Shown in pieces: positions 22,836 through 35,336 of a DNA stretch of 64,000 nucleotides (the first letter of the stretch is position 1; each line of letters opens with the position of its first letter). The notes below the pieces were generated by a model. It was not told the origin of the DNA and did not search any database. It saw only the letters and a program-made list of their open reading frames with translations. The stretch covers positions 154,235,178-154,299,177 of the forward strand of contig OX578136.1 in NCBI GenBank assembly GCA_951213105.1, read 5' to 3'. The translations under genes were made by a program, and so were the position numbers. Origin of the DNA: Amaurobius ferox (lineage: Eukaryota > Arthropoda > Arachnida > Araneae > Amaurobiidae).

Positions 22836-23745
22836 AAAAATCTGATGTGGGCAACACATGACTTTCCTTATATAATGTAATGAATTTACTACTTTTACAG
22901 TAAAAAAATAGGTTTTTCTTATAGTAGATACTAATATTCTTTCCAAGATATTGAATTTTCGACAATGAGTCGTCATTTTCATTGATTTAGCATCATTTTT
23001 ATCCATTTGGCGAGATTTTCATTAATTTGGCAACATTTCAAAAAAGTCGCCAAGTTGGCGACATTCCGCCAAATTCGTCGCCAAAATCTCGCCAAGCGTT
23101 ATGCACTAAGAAAAAAGTTATTCTTACAGCAGATAAATGACTATTGGCGTTCAAATACAAAAGTATTATTCAAAGTATATTTTTTCATGAATGGAACGAG
23201 CTAGATCCACGAGAATGATCTCACTCAATTTATCGCATGGTATTACATATGAAAAGTGAACATGTTTCTCAATAGGAATTTTTTTTTATGTGACTTTTTC
23301 ATAATTTTTTTGAAAAATGTACAATATATCGAGAACGGTTCATGTTAGCGTTCTAAAATTTATGCCAATCGTTTTCTAATGAAAAATTACATAAGAAATG
23401 TCTATTTGCGTAACTTTATTAGCGGTTTTGATGTTTTGACAATTTTTTCAAAATTTCATTCGAAAATTTAGGGGGGTTCTGAACATTCGATTGCGTATAA
23501 AAACAATAGGCTTCCAGTGTTTACGGATTGTGATTTTTGTACCAAATTTGGTTTGAATCGGTCCATTCGTTCGTCAGTTATCGTCTCCACAGACTCACTG
23601 ACACACACACACACACAGACATCACTTCAAAAATGTTTGATTCGTGATCAGGGATGCTTGAAACGTGCTCTCCCGTCGAAAACTCGAATTCGAATTTTCG
23701 ACCCCGTCACAATACTTTCCTTATACATTATGTATATAAGGAAAA
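22836..23745 (+). mobile_element. T element, copy 2
   Basis: About 910 bp, plus orientation. Head AAAAATCTGATGTGGGCAAC, subterminal ACTTTCCTTATATAATG, palindrome GTCGCCAAGTTGGCGAC at 23046-23062, (CA)n near 23603-23616, and terminal hairpin ending AAGGAAAA (consensus AAGGAAAGT, worn). Non-coding. Confidence 0.85.
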
Positions 23746-23814
23746 TAATAATCTTTACCATGTACAGCTGGGTGAGCCTGGCTGACTAAGGTATTAAGCC
23801 AAAACGGCTGAAGG

Positions 23815-24416
23815 AGGGAACTGCAGACTCAAATGCAGACTCAAATTCATATTTTCCTTATTTCTTTAATAATTCGTCAGATTGAGTTTAATCGCACCAA
23901 ATAACACTAAATTTGCATTTTTAATTCAATTTTTGTTTTTATTTGATAATTGGACATTTTTCCGATAGCGGCGTAACAAAAATGCAAGAAATCTCAAATA
24001 TCTTGAGAACGGTTAGTCCTAAAGTCTAATTTAGTGTGTTATACTCTTTTCCTCGTCAAAAATTGCGTATAAAGCAAGAATTTAATTGATACACTTCAGC
24101 ATACGTAGCCTTTTTTTTTTAGAATTTGGCGATTTTTGCGGGACATTTCGTAAGAAAAGGCAGGTTGTTCTTTTCGGAATCGTACCAAAATCTAATCAGC
24201 ACCAGAGTGTCCCACAAGTAACTCATCTACCAAATTTTGTGAAATTTGGTCAATTTGTATATCAGCTAGAGTGAATACATGAGATTTTTGAGACCATTTC
24301 GCAAAAAAAGGCGGGTTCTTTTCTTCCGAATTGTACCAAAATCTAATCAGCACCAGGGTCTTACCTACCAAATTTTATGAAATTCGGTCAATTAATTTTA
24401 GAGTTAATAGACCAAA
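23815..24416 (+). repeat. S element fragment, head-less (plus)
   Basis: Starts just after the head at TGCAGACTC, follows S through two GGGACATTTCG/GAGACCATTTCG blocks, and stops at the junction with an inverted S piece. Diverged subfamily. Non-coding. Confidence 0.7.
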
Positions 24417-24966
24417 TTTCATAAAATTTGGTAGGTAAGCTACTTAGGGTGACACTGGTGCTGATTAGTTTTTGGTACGATTCGGTATAGAACCTGCCTG
24501 TTTTTGCGAAATGGGCCGCAAAAATTGCCTGTATCCATTCTAGCTGAAAAACTAATGGACCGAATTTCACAAAATTCGGCAGATAAGTCGTTTGTGCGTC
24601 ACCCTGGTGTTGATTAGATTTTGATATGATTCGAAAAAAAAATAACCTGCCCTTTTTTTGCGAAATGGCCTGCAAAAATCATCAAAATCTGAAATAAAAA
24701 CTATGTATGCTTAAATATATCCATTAAATGCTTGTTTTATACGTAATTTTTAACGAAGAAAAAAATAAGATAAATCCCATTACACGAGGACTAGCCTTTC
24801 TCGAGATATTTTATTTTTGTCGTATTTTCTCTGCGCTACCTTTGAAAATAAGTCCAGTTACCAAATGAGAACGAAAATTGAATTAAAAGTGAATTAAATT
24901 TAATTAAAATAAAGAGAACGTGGATTTAAGTCTGCAGAGAAAGTCACGTGCTGCCCACATCAGATT
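24417..24966 (-). repeat. S element fragment (minus)
   Basis: S 5' two-thirds in reverse, ending at right with GTGCTGCCCACATCAGATTT. Meets the plus fragment on its left within the same internal S block, making a local foldback around ACCAAATTT(C/T)ATAAAATT. Confidence 0.75.
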
Positions 24967-24967
24967 T

Positions 24968-25627
24968 TTTGTGTTTATTTTGTAATTGGACATTTTTTCG
25001 AAATCGGTGTAACAAAAATGCAAGAAATCTCAAATATCTTGAGAACAATTAGTTCTAAAGTATAATGGGTTGTGTTATATTCTTTTCTTCGTCAAAAATT
25101 AATTGCGTATAAAAGAAGAATTTAATTAACTGAGCTTACATTATTTAGTCTTTTTTTTTAGATTTTGGCGATTTTAGCTGGCCATTTCGTAAAAAAAGGC
25201 AGGTTGTTCTTTTCCAAACCTTACTAAAATCGAATCAGCACCAGAGTATCCCACAAGTAACTTATCTACCAAATATTGTGAAATTTGGTCAATTAGTATT
25301 TCAGCTAGAGTAGATACACGAAATTTTTACGGGTCATTTCACAAAAAAAGGCGGGTTCTGTTTTTACGAATCCTACCAAAAACTAATCAGCACCAGGGTC
25401 TCACCCAAGTGACTTACCAATTGTATGAAATTCGGCCTATTAATTTTTTAGTTAGAGTGAATACATTCATTTCACAGACAGACACACACACAGACGTCAC
25501 GCTAAAAATAGTTTTTTTGTATTCTGGAGGTCTCGAAACGTGTAAATCAGTTGAAAACTCGAGTTGTGATTTTGGGCATAATTCCAATACTTTCGCGATA
25601 CATTACCATGTTTTGGAGGGAAAGTAA
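24968..25627 (+). repeat. S element fragment, 3' part (plus)
   Basis: Resumes plus-strand S at TTTGTAATTGGACATTTTTT and runs through two blocks, CA repeats near 25484-25494 and a hairpin end worn to TTTTGGAGGGAAAGT. Together with the two preceding fragments this is one or more S copies with an inverted insertion. Confidence 0.7.
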
Positions 25628-26192
25628 AAACGGAAATTTTTCTGTATTCTTCCACTTAATAAGATGAATGCTAAAAAACTAGAAAAGCTTTGTAAAAACA
25701 AATTGTTGATCTAGAAATTCGATTTCTTACTACAATTTTTTGTAGGTTATAGTTTATATTTGTCTTTTATAATTTAGAATACATTTTGGGTGGAAGTTCT
25801 CGGGGTGAAGCGCAAAGTAGCTTGGACAAAAACTGAAGTTTTTTTGTTTTTGTTTTTTCACCAAAAAAAGTTCCAAGTTATTAAAATATTGAAATTATTT
25901 GTGAATATTCGTTTAAATGTTGCCCTATTTCGACAAGAAAAGCAAATATTGTTTGCATTTTTCGTAACTCTCTGATTTTAGCCAAAGATACCCCAAATAT
26001 AGATGTTATTCGCATCAAAATGATAAATGTTTGTGTCTGAAATATTTTATTTTAGACACACACAAAAAAAAAAAAAAAACACGCTTACATAAACACGTAA
26101 TTGTAATTGCATTCATGTTACAGCGAGGCCTCAGCTTTGACTTCTATTTCTAAACGCAACGTGTACACATGGAAGTTACGGAAGTACTATAC

Positions 26193-26223
<31 letters not shown>

Positions 26224-26764
26224 AAAAAAAAAAAAAATCATTCTTTGTCTCCTGTATTCTTCACAATAATTGAAGGCCACAGTGTGGTCTGACGGAAGGT
26301 TTTCTTCAACAGCTAACACTTTCTCGTTTATGGCTGGTTTTTTTTTTGTTTTTTTTTGTTGTTGTTGTTGTTCTCTATTCCGCATGAGGCCAGGGTTTGA
26401 CAATTATCACTTTGAATGAGTATACATATTGTCTATATATTCAGGTTTATGCTATACTTACTTGAAACAATAATTACAATTACGTTTTACTGCATTTTTT
26501 TTTAATGACGTGACAAAGTGGACCCTGTACCCCGGGAAATAACATGAAATAACCGCATATCTGCAATAGCAACCAAAGAGAAAAAAATTTCTATGTCACT
26601 TTTTTGTAAACCTCTATAGAGACAGACAAATTCAGTTTTACCATGCAGTCAGCTTAAAATTTCTTCAAAAAAGATTAAGCTCACTTCGTAAAAATGAAGT
26701 TTCTACTTACAGTACCCGCCTTCAACAGCACTGTCCCATGATATAAATGGCTGTTTGTGGATTG
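25628..26764. other. Unassigned AT-rich stretch with simple repeats
   Basis: Contains poly-A runs, a poly-C/(CA)n/poly-A compound tract at about 26191-26237, and a poly-T/(GTT)n tract near 26339-26371. No recognised gene. Confidence 0.5.
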
Positions 26765-26875
26765 TGTAAAGACAAAATACAAAACTATTACAAATGGTGT
26801 CTTACAAATACCATTGTAATACACTATTTGTAGTAGTGTCTCACGAGAGATTACAAATAGTGTTTTCTCTCGTAA
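26765..26875. repeat. Foldback-prone segment
   Basis: ACTATTACAAATGGTGTCTTAC and its near complement ACACTATTTGTAGTAGTGT occur within 70 bp, and a CTCACGAGAG / TTTTCTCTCG pair flanks the second half. Could be the tip of a small MITE. Confidence 0.35.
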
Positions 26876-26876
26876 A

Positions 26877-27036
26877 TGGAACTAGCTAGATCCACGAGAA
26901 TGATATGAGTCAATTCGTCGCGTAATATTTCAAAGGAAAGTCGACCAATTTAACAATACTTATTATTATTTCAATTTTATGTAAATCTTTATATAAATGT
27001 GTAATATCGCGAAAACGGTTCGTACCAGAGTTAAAC
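26877..27036 (+). repeat. T-family fragment
   Basis: Carries GGAACTAGCTAGATCCACGA and the downstream ATATCGCGAAAACGGTTCGT block of T elements, diverged, without ends. Confidence 0.5.
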
Positions 27037-27640
27037 AAGAAAGATCAATCATGCATAAGCATTGATTATGAAACACTTAAAACTTAACTCTGTGTATGTT
27101 TCTGTGTGTCTGTGTAGATATTACATCCACTTTAATTGAAAAACTAATGGACCGCATTTCATACAATTTGGTAGGTACGTTTTTTGTGGGAAATCCTGAT
27201 GTTCATTAGATTATAGTACGATTCGTAATAAAAGAATCTGCCTTCCAACTTGAATTGAAACACTTTCCAACTTAAATGTAATTTCATTTAAAAATTTCTA
27301 AAATGTGATACATTCAGTGGTGATATCTTTTACATTATCACAGTACTACAGTAATTTATTATACTTAAATATTTAAAACTGTATAGAAATATAAATCATC
27401 TGATTCTTTATGCAAAATCAATAAATATTTCATTCATATAACTTGTATTCCAGACTCCAGAGCTAAATAATTTTGTGTGAAAAAAATTCAGCAATTCTTA
27501 TGTAAGTCATCTTGCAATCGCTTGAGATATTTGCATTCTGCATATGTTAAAATTAGGTTTCGTTGAAGAAATAATAAAAGTTTAGGGATTATTTAAAATC
27601 ACAACTATTGTAATTGCATAGGCACGGAATTTAGATATAC
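27037..27640 (+). repeat. R element fragment with a 157-bp S-derived insert
   Basis: Begins AACAAGAAAGATCAATCATG, the R 5' end, and continues to AAACACTT. An S-derived 157-bp insert (27089-27245) interrupts it, and R body words resume (ACACTTTCCAACTT, ATAAATATTTCATTCATAT). It ends without the R hairpin. Confidence 0.65.
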
Positions 27641-27669
27641 AGATAATACACAGATAATATATGTGTGTA

Positions 27670-28511
27670 TGTGTATGTACTCAAAGTATTGGAATCGTGC
27701 CGAAGATCGGAACTCGAAGTTTCAAAGGATCTACACGTTTTGAGACTTCTAGAACACGAAAAAACTATTTTTAGGAAGACGTCTGTGTGTGTAAGGGTGT
27801 ATCTGTGTATGTTTCTGTGTGTCTGTGTAGATATTACATCCACTTTAATTGAAAAACTAATGGACCGCATTTCATACAATTTGGTAGGTACGTTTTTTGT
27901 GGGAAATCCTGATGTTCATTAGATTATAGTACGATTCGTAATAAAAGAATCTGCCTTCTTTGCGAAATGGCCGCAGAAATTGCCTTTATCCACTCTAGCT
28001 AAAAACTAATGGAACAAATTTAACAAAATTTGGTGTATAATGTTTCAATAACCTACAAGTGATTTATATACCAAATTTAACAAAATTTTGTATATAAATC
28101 ATTTGTAGGTTATTATTGTACGATTCGGGAAAAAGGAGCTTGCTATTTTTACGAAATGGCCCGCAAAAATCGTTATATATAAAAATAAAAGACCACGTGT
28201 GCTCAATTATATTCATTTAAATTCCTATTTTATACGTGATTTTTGACAACAAAAAGAATAAGACTAACCCCATTACTCTAGGACTAGCCGTTCTTGAGAT
28301 ATTCTAGTTTTTTCGCGTTTTCGCTACGCCACCTTTGACAATAAGTGAGAACCAAATGAGAACCAAATTTAAGTTTAACGTGTAAATTCAATGTCATTTA
28401 AAATACTTATGATTGTTATTTTGTGCAGATAAACTCAAATTATTATTGAAGAAATAAAGAGAGCGAATATGAGTCTGCAGGGAAAGACATGTGCTGTCGA
28501 CATCAGAATTT
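27670..28511 (-). mobile_element. S element, diverged full-length copy (minus)
   Basis: Left side: AAAGTATTGGAATCGTGCCG, the reverse of the S 3' end, with a (GT)n microsatellite near 27781-27835. Right side: CTGCAGGGAAAGACATGTGC and a worn head. More diverged than the array copies. Donor or recipient of the 157-bp identical segment at 27089. Confidence 0.7.
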
Positions 28512-30112
28512 TTAACAATATTACAACAATGATTTATAGAAGTGAACGGGGATTATTTTCAGGCCATTTAGAAAAAAATGTATGATCTATATTTAAAGAT
28601 CAATCAAATTTTTGTCGAATAAAATGTTCAACAAAGTTAAGCTGTGTACCAAATTTTAACTCTCTAGGACGTAGGAAAGTGCATTAAAAATGCCATCAAA
28701 TAAGTATATCAAGAAAAGTTATATAAAATTAAAAAAAAATGAAAAATGTTTTATCTACCAAATTTATTTTAAAATGTGAAGCCTCTCTCATATGCTAAAT
28801 GATTAAACACTTGGAAAGATATTTATTATATAATATATCTCTCTTTTCTTTCTGGAGGATATCCCAAAGTCAGAATTTAATTGAATTTGTTTTTTTCCCT
28901 ATATTAAATAATTTTTCATTAAAAAACTACTTAACATATTTTACTGAATTTTTTTATATATATTCTATGGGATAATGTGAATATTTCCTAAAAATTTCGA
29001 AGCAATTCGTGAATTTTAAATTTACTTAAAAAATGTTTGAAAAATTAGGTCCCATAGGGTTCAATGTATTTCATTTTTTCAACCCGGGTTCAATAAAAAA
29101 CTAATTGGGTGATATTATTTATTACTTTCCCTGCAATACATGGTAATGTATATTACTTTCCCTGCAATACATGGTAATGTATAGGGAAAGTATTGGAATC
29201 ATACCGAAAATCACAACTCGAGTTTTCGACGGATCTACACGTTTCGAGACCTCTAGAATACGAAAAAACCATTTTTAGCGTGACGTCTGTGCGTGTGTCT
29301 GTCTGTCTGTCTGTGTGTCTGTCTGTCTGTCTGTGTGTCTGTCTGTCTGTCTGTGTGTCTGTCTGTCTGTGCAGATTTTGTATCCACTGTAACTAAAAAA
29401 CTAATGGACCGAATTTCACAAAATTTGGTAGATAAGTCACTTGTGGGCGGGGCTGGTGCTGATTAGTTTTGGGTACGATTCGGAATAAAAGAACCCGCAT
29501 TTTTTTGCGAAATGGCCCGCAAAAGCTTGTATTCACTCTAGCTGAAAAACTAATGGACCGAATTTCACAAAATTCGGTAGATAAGTCACGTATAGGTCAC
29601 TCTGGTGCTGATTAGATTTTGGTACGATTCGGAAAAAAATAACCTGCCTTTTTTTGCAAAACGGCCCGCAAAAATCTTCAAAATCTAAACTAAAGAACTA
29701 GGTATACTCAGATATATCCATAAAATGCCCGTTTAATACGTAATGTTTAACGACGAAAAGAATAAGACCAACCCCATTACACTAGGACTAGCCGTTCTCG
29801 AGATATTTTAGTTTTTCATACTTTCCCTACGCCACCTTTGAAAATAAGCCCGGTTATCGAATGAGAACGAAAATTGAATAAAAGTGAAATAAATGTAATT
29901 AAAATAAAGAGAACGTGGATATAAGTCTGCAGGGAAAGTCATGTGCTGCCCACATCAGATTTTTTATATTCCCATAGATCCCACAGACCGTCTGAAAAAC
30001 ATACTAAAATTTCATTTTGATATAGTCATTTTTACGGCAGTTATCGTGCTAACGGACAGACAGAATGAACAAAGTCATAAACACTTTTCAACTTTGTTGT
30101 AAAGTGTTAAAA
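28512..30112 (+). repeat. R-related unit (R') interrupted by an S element
   Basis: Shares with R the terminal part only: TTGAAAAATTAGGTCCCATAG, CAACCCGGGTTCAAT, the AATTGGGTGATATTATTT block, the GACA microsatellite and the hairpin AACACTTTTCAACTTTGTTG. The upstream part (GGAAAGATATTTATTATATA, GATATCCCAAAGTCAGAAT) is not in R and is repeated at 30113-30740, so R' is a separate subfamily in tandem. Confidence 0.7.
29124..29965 (-). mobile_element. S element inserted in R', with duplicated hairpin arm
   Basis: About 842 bp, minus orientation. Right edge is the S head; left edge is the 3' hairpin, whose first arm is present twice in tandem (29124-29153 and 29154 onward). A long (TCTG/TGTG)n tract lies at 29285-29368. 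The uninterrupted tandem R' copy gives the empty site (ATTATTTATTTATATTCCC), which shows no target duplication. Confidence 0.85.
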
Positions 30113-30740
30113 AATGAAAAATTGTTATCTACCAAATTGATTTTTAAATGTGAAACCTCTCCCATATGAAAACGTTTAAACAAATGGAAAGATATTTATT
30201 ATATAATATATCTCTCTTTTCTTTCTGGAAGATATCCCAAAGTCAGAATTTAATTGAATTTGTTTTTTTTCCCTATATTAAATAATTTTTAATTAAAAAA
30301 CTACTTAACATATTTTACTGAATTTTTTTTACATATTCTATGGGATAATGTGAATACTTCTTAAAAATTTCGAAGCAATTCGTGAATTTTAAATTTACTT
30401 AAAAAATGTTTGAAAAATTAGGTCCCATAGGGTTCAATGTATTTCATTTTTTCAATCCGGGTTCAATAAAAACTAATTGGGTGATATTATTTATTTATAT
30501 TCCCATAGGTCCTACAGACCGTCTGAACAACATACTAAAATTTCATTTTGATAAAGTCATTTTTACAGCAGTTATCGTGCTAACGGACGGACGGACGGAC
30601 TGACTGAATGAATGAATGAATGAATGCACAAAGTCATAAACACTGACTTTGTGCATTCATTCATTCTGACGCACTGACTGACTGAATGAATGAATGCACA
30701 AAGTCATAAACACTTTTCAACTTTGTTGTAAAGTGTTAAA
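30113..30740 (+). repeat. R' unit, second tandem copy
   Basis: Uninterrupted R' unit colinear with 28735-29123 plus 29966-30112. Near its end the GACA-type tract has evolved into (GACG)n and (GAAT)n, and a 70-bp segment with GCACAAAGTCATAAACACT is duplicated, partly inverted, at 30620-30712. Confidence 0.75.
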
Positions 30741-31156
30741 AATGAATGCTATGCATTTTCTAATGATAAATGACATAATAATTATTTATTTAATATTATT
30801 AAATATCCTGTCGTTGCGTCGTTCTTCGTTTGTAATAATCGTACCAAAGTTCATTTAAATAGCTTGTTCCCCTCGTTTGTGAAATATCGCTCTAGTCCAT
30901 GGAAAGATTACACATCACTTCAAAAATGAGCTCAGGGATATTTAAAACATATAAATCAACCGAAAACTCGAATTCGAAACCATCACAATATTTCCTCTAT
31001 GAATAATTGTATTATATTATACACTATATATACTATAGTATATACTTCGATTTTTAACGTAATTTGTGTTCAAACCTATGAAGTATAAATACAGATCGAT
31101 GCGTAATAAGCAAAAGAGCATTTCATCTGAAAACACTAAACAGCAATACGCAAAAA
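30741..31156. repeat. T 3'-end remnant and AT-rich spacer
   Basis: 30895-31005 keeps T words (ACATCACTTCAAAAATG, GAAAACTCGAATTCGAA) with a worn ending. The rest is AT-rich with a poly-A run at 31151-31169. Confidence 0.45.
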
Positions 31157-31480
31157 AAAAAAAAAAAAAGAATCTGATGTGGGCAGCACATGACCCTGCA
31201 GACTCAAATTCACGTTCTCTTTATTTCTTCAATAATTCATTAAATTGAGTTTAATTGCATCAAATAACAAGCGTAATTAATTGAAGTTATACTGAATTTA
31301 CACTTTGAATTCAATTTTCTTTCTCATTTGGTAACTTGACTTATTTTCCAAGGTCGGGTAGCGAAAATGCGGAAAATCTAAAATATCTCGAGAACTGCTG
31401 GTCTTAATGCAATGGGGTTAATCTTATTCTTTTCATCAGTAAATATTACGTATAAAACAAGCATTTAATTATATTACATT
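31157..31480 (+). repeat. S-family 5' fragment (plus)
   Basis: Head AATCTGATGTGGGCAGCACA follows a poly-A run. The body continues to AAACAAGCATTTAATT and is then truncated. Confidence 0.7.
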
Positions 31481-31580
31481 ATTAAAATCAGCACTCCCAC
31501 AGTAGAACTGTAATGATCATCAAGTTATCATTCAGACTAGGAGGAGTATTTGCAATAAGGCTGTAGTTTACTTACTTTTT

Positions 31581-32882
31581 AACACTTTACAGCAAAGTTG
31601 AAAAATGTTTATGACTTTGTTCATTCTGTCTGTCTGTCTGTATGTCCGTTAGCACGATAACTGCCGTAAAAATGACTTAATCAAAATGAAATTATAGTAT
31701 GTTGATTAGACGGTCTGTAAGACCTATGGGAATATAAATGAATAATATCACCCAATTAGTTTTGGATTGAACACGGGTTGAAAAAATGAAATACATTGAG
31801 CCCTATGGGACCTACTTTTTCAAACATTTTTTAAACGGATTTAAAATTCCCAAATTGCTTCGAAAATTTTAGGTAATATTCAAATTGTTCCATAAAATAT
31901 ATAAAAAAAAAAATTCAGCGAAATATATTCAGTAGTTTTTTAAATAAAAATTAAAATAATAATTACACCTCTTATATGAAACGATCACGTGACCATGATA
32001 TGAAACGATCACATGACCCACTTCAAAATGATATATGGCATCCATCTTGTTTCGAAATCGTGATTTTTTAAGTTCTTTTTAATTCATATTGAGTGTTGTA
32101 TCCGTCCAAAAACTACTTTATTTTTGCTTAAATTCTGTGCATCTACATACTGAAGCAACGCAAATACAATAAATTTGAGTTTAAATGCTCATCCAAATTC
32201 GATTATTTCTACAACGAAGCCTATTTTTCACCTATGTAAAATGTAAACAGCAAAATATGTAGAATTAGTTGTATTAGAATTGCTGTATTTCTTTAACACA
32301 AAATAATTTAGCCCATGGAGTCTGCATGGCTGATATGAATGAAATATTCATTGATTTTACAAAGAGAAGGACGATTTTTTTCGATGAAGTTTTAAGCATA
32401 GAATTTAATTATTTGTAGCTCCATGGTCTTAATTCTTAAATAAAATAAATTATTATAGTATTGTGATGAATGAAATGAATGGGAGAAAGTTATGAATGAA
32501 ATGCTGTTTTTATAGAGAGATCCAGGCGTGTTATTTTTTCTATGACGTCATTTGAATGAATTTCAGTTGTGTTCGATGAAGTTTTCAAATATAATAAATT
32601 ATCGTAGTATTATGATAGTTTTAAAAACATTACCGTGGAATGTATCGCATTTTAGAGATATTTAATCCATGCAATTTATATTTCAATGCCGTCATTTGAA
32701 TGAAATGCATTTTTTTCAATGAAGGTTTAAGTTTTCAAATATAATAAATTAATGTAGTATTGTGATAAGTTTTAAAATATTTCCGAGGAATGTATTGCAT
32801 TTTAGACTTTTTTAAATAAAATTACATTGAAGTTGGAAAGTGTTTCATAATCAATGCTTTAAGCATGATTAATTTTTCTTGT
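31581..32882 (-). mobile_element. R element, copy 3
   Basis: About 1.3 kb, complete and colinear with copies 1 and 2: hairpin AACACTTTACAGCAAAGTTG, (CTGT)n near 31627-31642, three AT-rich internal repeats, and the end AAGCATGATTAATTTTTCTTGTT. No open frame. Confidence 0.85.
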
Positions 32883-33303
32883 TAATTGATGATACAGATA
32901 TGAATAAGAATGGAGGTCTATGTTTTGATGATAGGAGATATAAAACTACAATTCAGGTAAAAAAAAACATTGTCGGGAAAAAAATTGGAAGAGCACATAA
33001 TATTTTGAAGATCCCGTGTCTAAATATATGGGCCATACAACAAAATCTAGCACATCGCTCCACATAAAGAACTATTGAACACTGAACAAGTTGCATTACA
33101 TCTGACACAGTAAGGCAGTGTTATAATTAACTACACTGCACTTACAGCTGCTCACAAAGCTCATATTTGCAAATATACAGAGACCACAATACCTCCTAGA
33201 CATGAATGGCATTTTCATGGTAATTGCAGCTCTACTGTGGAAGTGCTGATTGCGTGAGAAATGTGATACGAAAGTTGACACTTCGGTTCTATGAAACAAG
33301 GTA
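32883..33303. other. Unassigned stretch
   Basis: No domain, repeat or RNA recognised. Minor open frames only. Confidence 0.4.
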
Positions 33304-34479
33304 CAGCTGCGAAAAAAGAAAACGCCCTACCCTCTGTTAATCGAGCATCGTTCATCGTAGAGAAAATTGAAAGATACCATTTGATTAGGAATAACATCCT
33401 CTACAAATTAATGTGCGTAAAATTTGCATAAGGAGCTGTCTTCATATCTAAACGCGAACGAACTTTGAAATTTTCAATGGCAACACCCAAGTTTGATGCA
33501 ATATTCGAATATAACACTAAAAATTAACCTTGGATATTAAGTTTCAAGTTATTTGGATGAAGCGTTTCCGAATTATGAGTATGTAACGTTTTGAACTCCT
33601 AATGTTAAATTAGTTTCCAAGACATCCATTCATATCTTCTGTAATAATTATCTGCTCACGCTGATTATTTGTACGATGTTACTACTAAACAACCCAAACA
33701 CATTTACGTGATTTTTATTTTTGTGGAAATAATTGTTTGTATGAAATATTAATTATGAAATCAATAATCGAAAAAATATGAATACAAACCTGGACATGTT
33801 TTGATACAAATCGATTCATAAAGACGTTTTATATGTTTATGTAAAATTCCAGGTGTTTCTTCCCTCTAGTTCTTTCGAAATGTTTAAATATTCAGCATCA
33901 CGATGATTTTAGGGGCCGTATATTAGTTTAAAAAAATGACTAATTTGAAAAAGTTATATTAATTGTAAGTTAATCTTTATTTAAGAAAACGGGCATTTAT
34001 TTTTACCCCGTTTTAATAAAAATTTTGTATAAACAGTGTTGTATAGATGCAACCTAATCAACGGAATTCTACTACTGTATTGAAGGGTGAAAACTTGTAT
34101 TGTTATAAATGGGATCTACTTATGTTACTGTCGATTAATAGTTCCGGAACTACTGCGAGTTGAAATCGCCCACAAAATGTGATAATTTACAATACAAAAT
34201 ATTTATATAAAACAATAACAAATTATAAAATTATGTGATACTAAACACCATAACACGTAGCTTTACATCAAAAGGCGAATTTGCATAATTGCGGTTTAGT
34301 ATGATAGTCATTACAAAAACCTAAGAACCTCTTATTCAAAGGTAAAATGATTCTATAATTTTATTCTCAATTTATTTTCGCTTATTTAACTGTATTACAA
34401 AGCAGAGTTATCACACCTAATAACATTCTTATTTAAAGTTTTACTGCGGTATATATGTTTGAAAGTCAGGTCTGTTATA

Positions 34480-34600
34480 AATGAGTCTGTTATTAACCAG
34501 ACGACCAAGGGCACAATTATTGGAATGTGCCAATCTGGCAAAAACATGAGGGAGATTGCACACCGTATTGATACTTTTAAATTCGTCACCAAGTTCCAAC
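34480..34600 (+). pseudogene. Tc1/mariner transposase helix-turn-helix fragment
   Basis: Plus-strand reading gives TTKGTIIGMCQSGKNMREIA followed by HRIDTFKFVTKFQR. This fits the first helix-turn-helix of Tc1/Tc3-type transposases ('...G.I.GL...G.S.REIA..I..S..TV....'). The following frame meets a stop at once, and the catalytic domain is absent. It explains the inverted repeats around it. Confidence 0.65.
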
Positions 34601-34699
34601 GAAGTTGTTTTGTCGCGTGATCTGCAGATATTTGTTAGTCTCATAAATTGTTTTTGAAACAGCATTATAAATGAACATTTCATTCTTCTTTATTTCTTC

Positions 34700-34945
34700 T
34701 TTCTTTTATTGATCCTGGCACGGATGCACCATTAGTTTTTAGCAACGTACCCAGTACGACTTTTTACCCCTAATAATCGTGCTCTATTTGAGGCTCATAT
34801 AATCCTACCTATTACAGGCCCACTGCCTTAGTAACACACACACACACAAGACAACACTACATTCAGCCATGAAAATGCTCACCCTCTCATGCAGGAATCG
34901 AACCTGCGACCCTTTGGCTGTGAGGTAAGCCATAATGCTGAATGT
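34700..34945 (-). repeat. tRNA-derived SINE-like repeat
   Basis: Minus strand reads GCTTACCTCACAGCCAAAGG, then the perfect box B GCAGGTTCGATTCCTGC, then a body ending in a short (TG)n tract. Different family from the SINEs at 37048 and 63590. Confidence 0.55.
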
Positions 34946-35336
34946 CAAGAGGATAGTTCAATAATTTACAACAGTGTTGTGGTCAATCAACGAAACATCG
35001 CCCTTCAAATTGCGGTTTTCAATATGGAGCTGATCCCCGAAAATTGAACATTCCGGAATATTGAATATCTTCGGATATAAAGATAGGAATGTCGTGAAAA
35101 TTTGAATTTCGACTAATTGGGAGGTCTAGAACTTGTGGGTGACGTCAAAATTGGGTGTTGCTATTGAAAATTTCAAAGTTTGTGCGCGTTTAGATATGAA
35201 GCGGCCCCTTATGCAAATTTTGTGCACATTAATTTATAGAGGATGTTATTCCTAATCGAATGGTATCTTTCAATTTTCTCGACGGTGAACGGTGCTCTAT
35301 TAACAGAGTGGGGCGTTTCTTTTTTCCGCAACTGTA

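Larger units (their letters stand above)
33304..35334 (+). mobile_element. Decayed Tc1/mariner-type element with about 190-bp inverted repeats
   Basis: Inverted repeats of about 190 bp: CAGCTGCGAAAAAAGAAAAC at left and, at right, the reverse complement of CAGTTGCGGAAAAAAGAAAC. Shared interior words include GAAAGATACCATT(T/C)GATTAGG. Both ends abut TA (33302-33303 and 35335-35336), the classic Tc1/mariner duplication. The interior keeps a helix-turn-helix fragment but no DDE core. A tRNA-derived SINE-like repeat sits inside at about 34700-34945. Confidence 0.75.
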
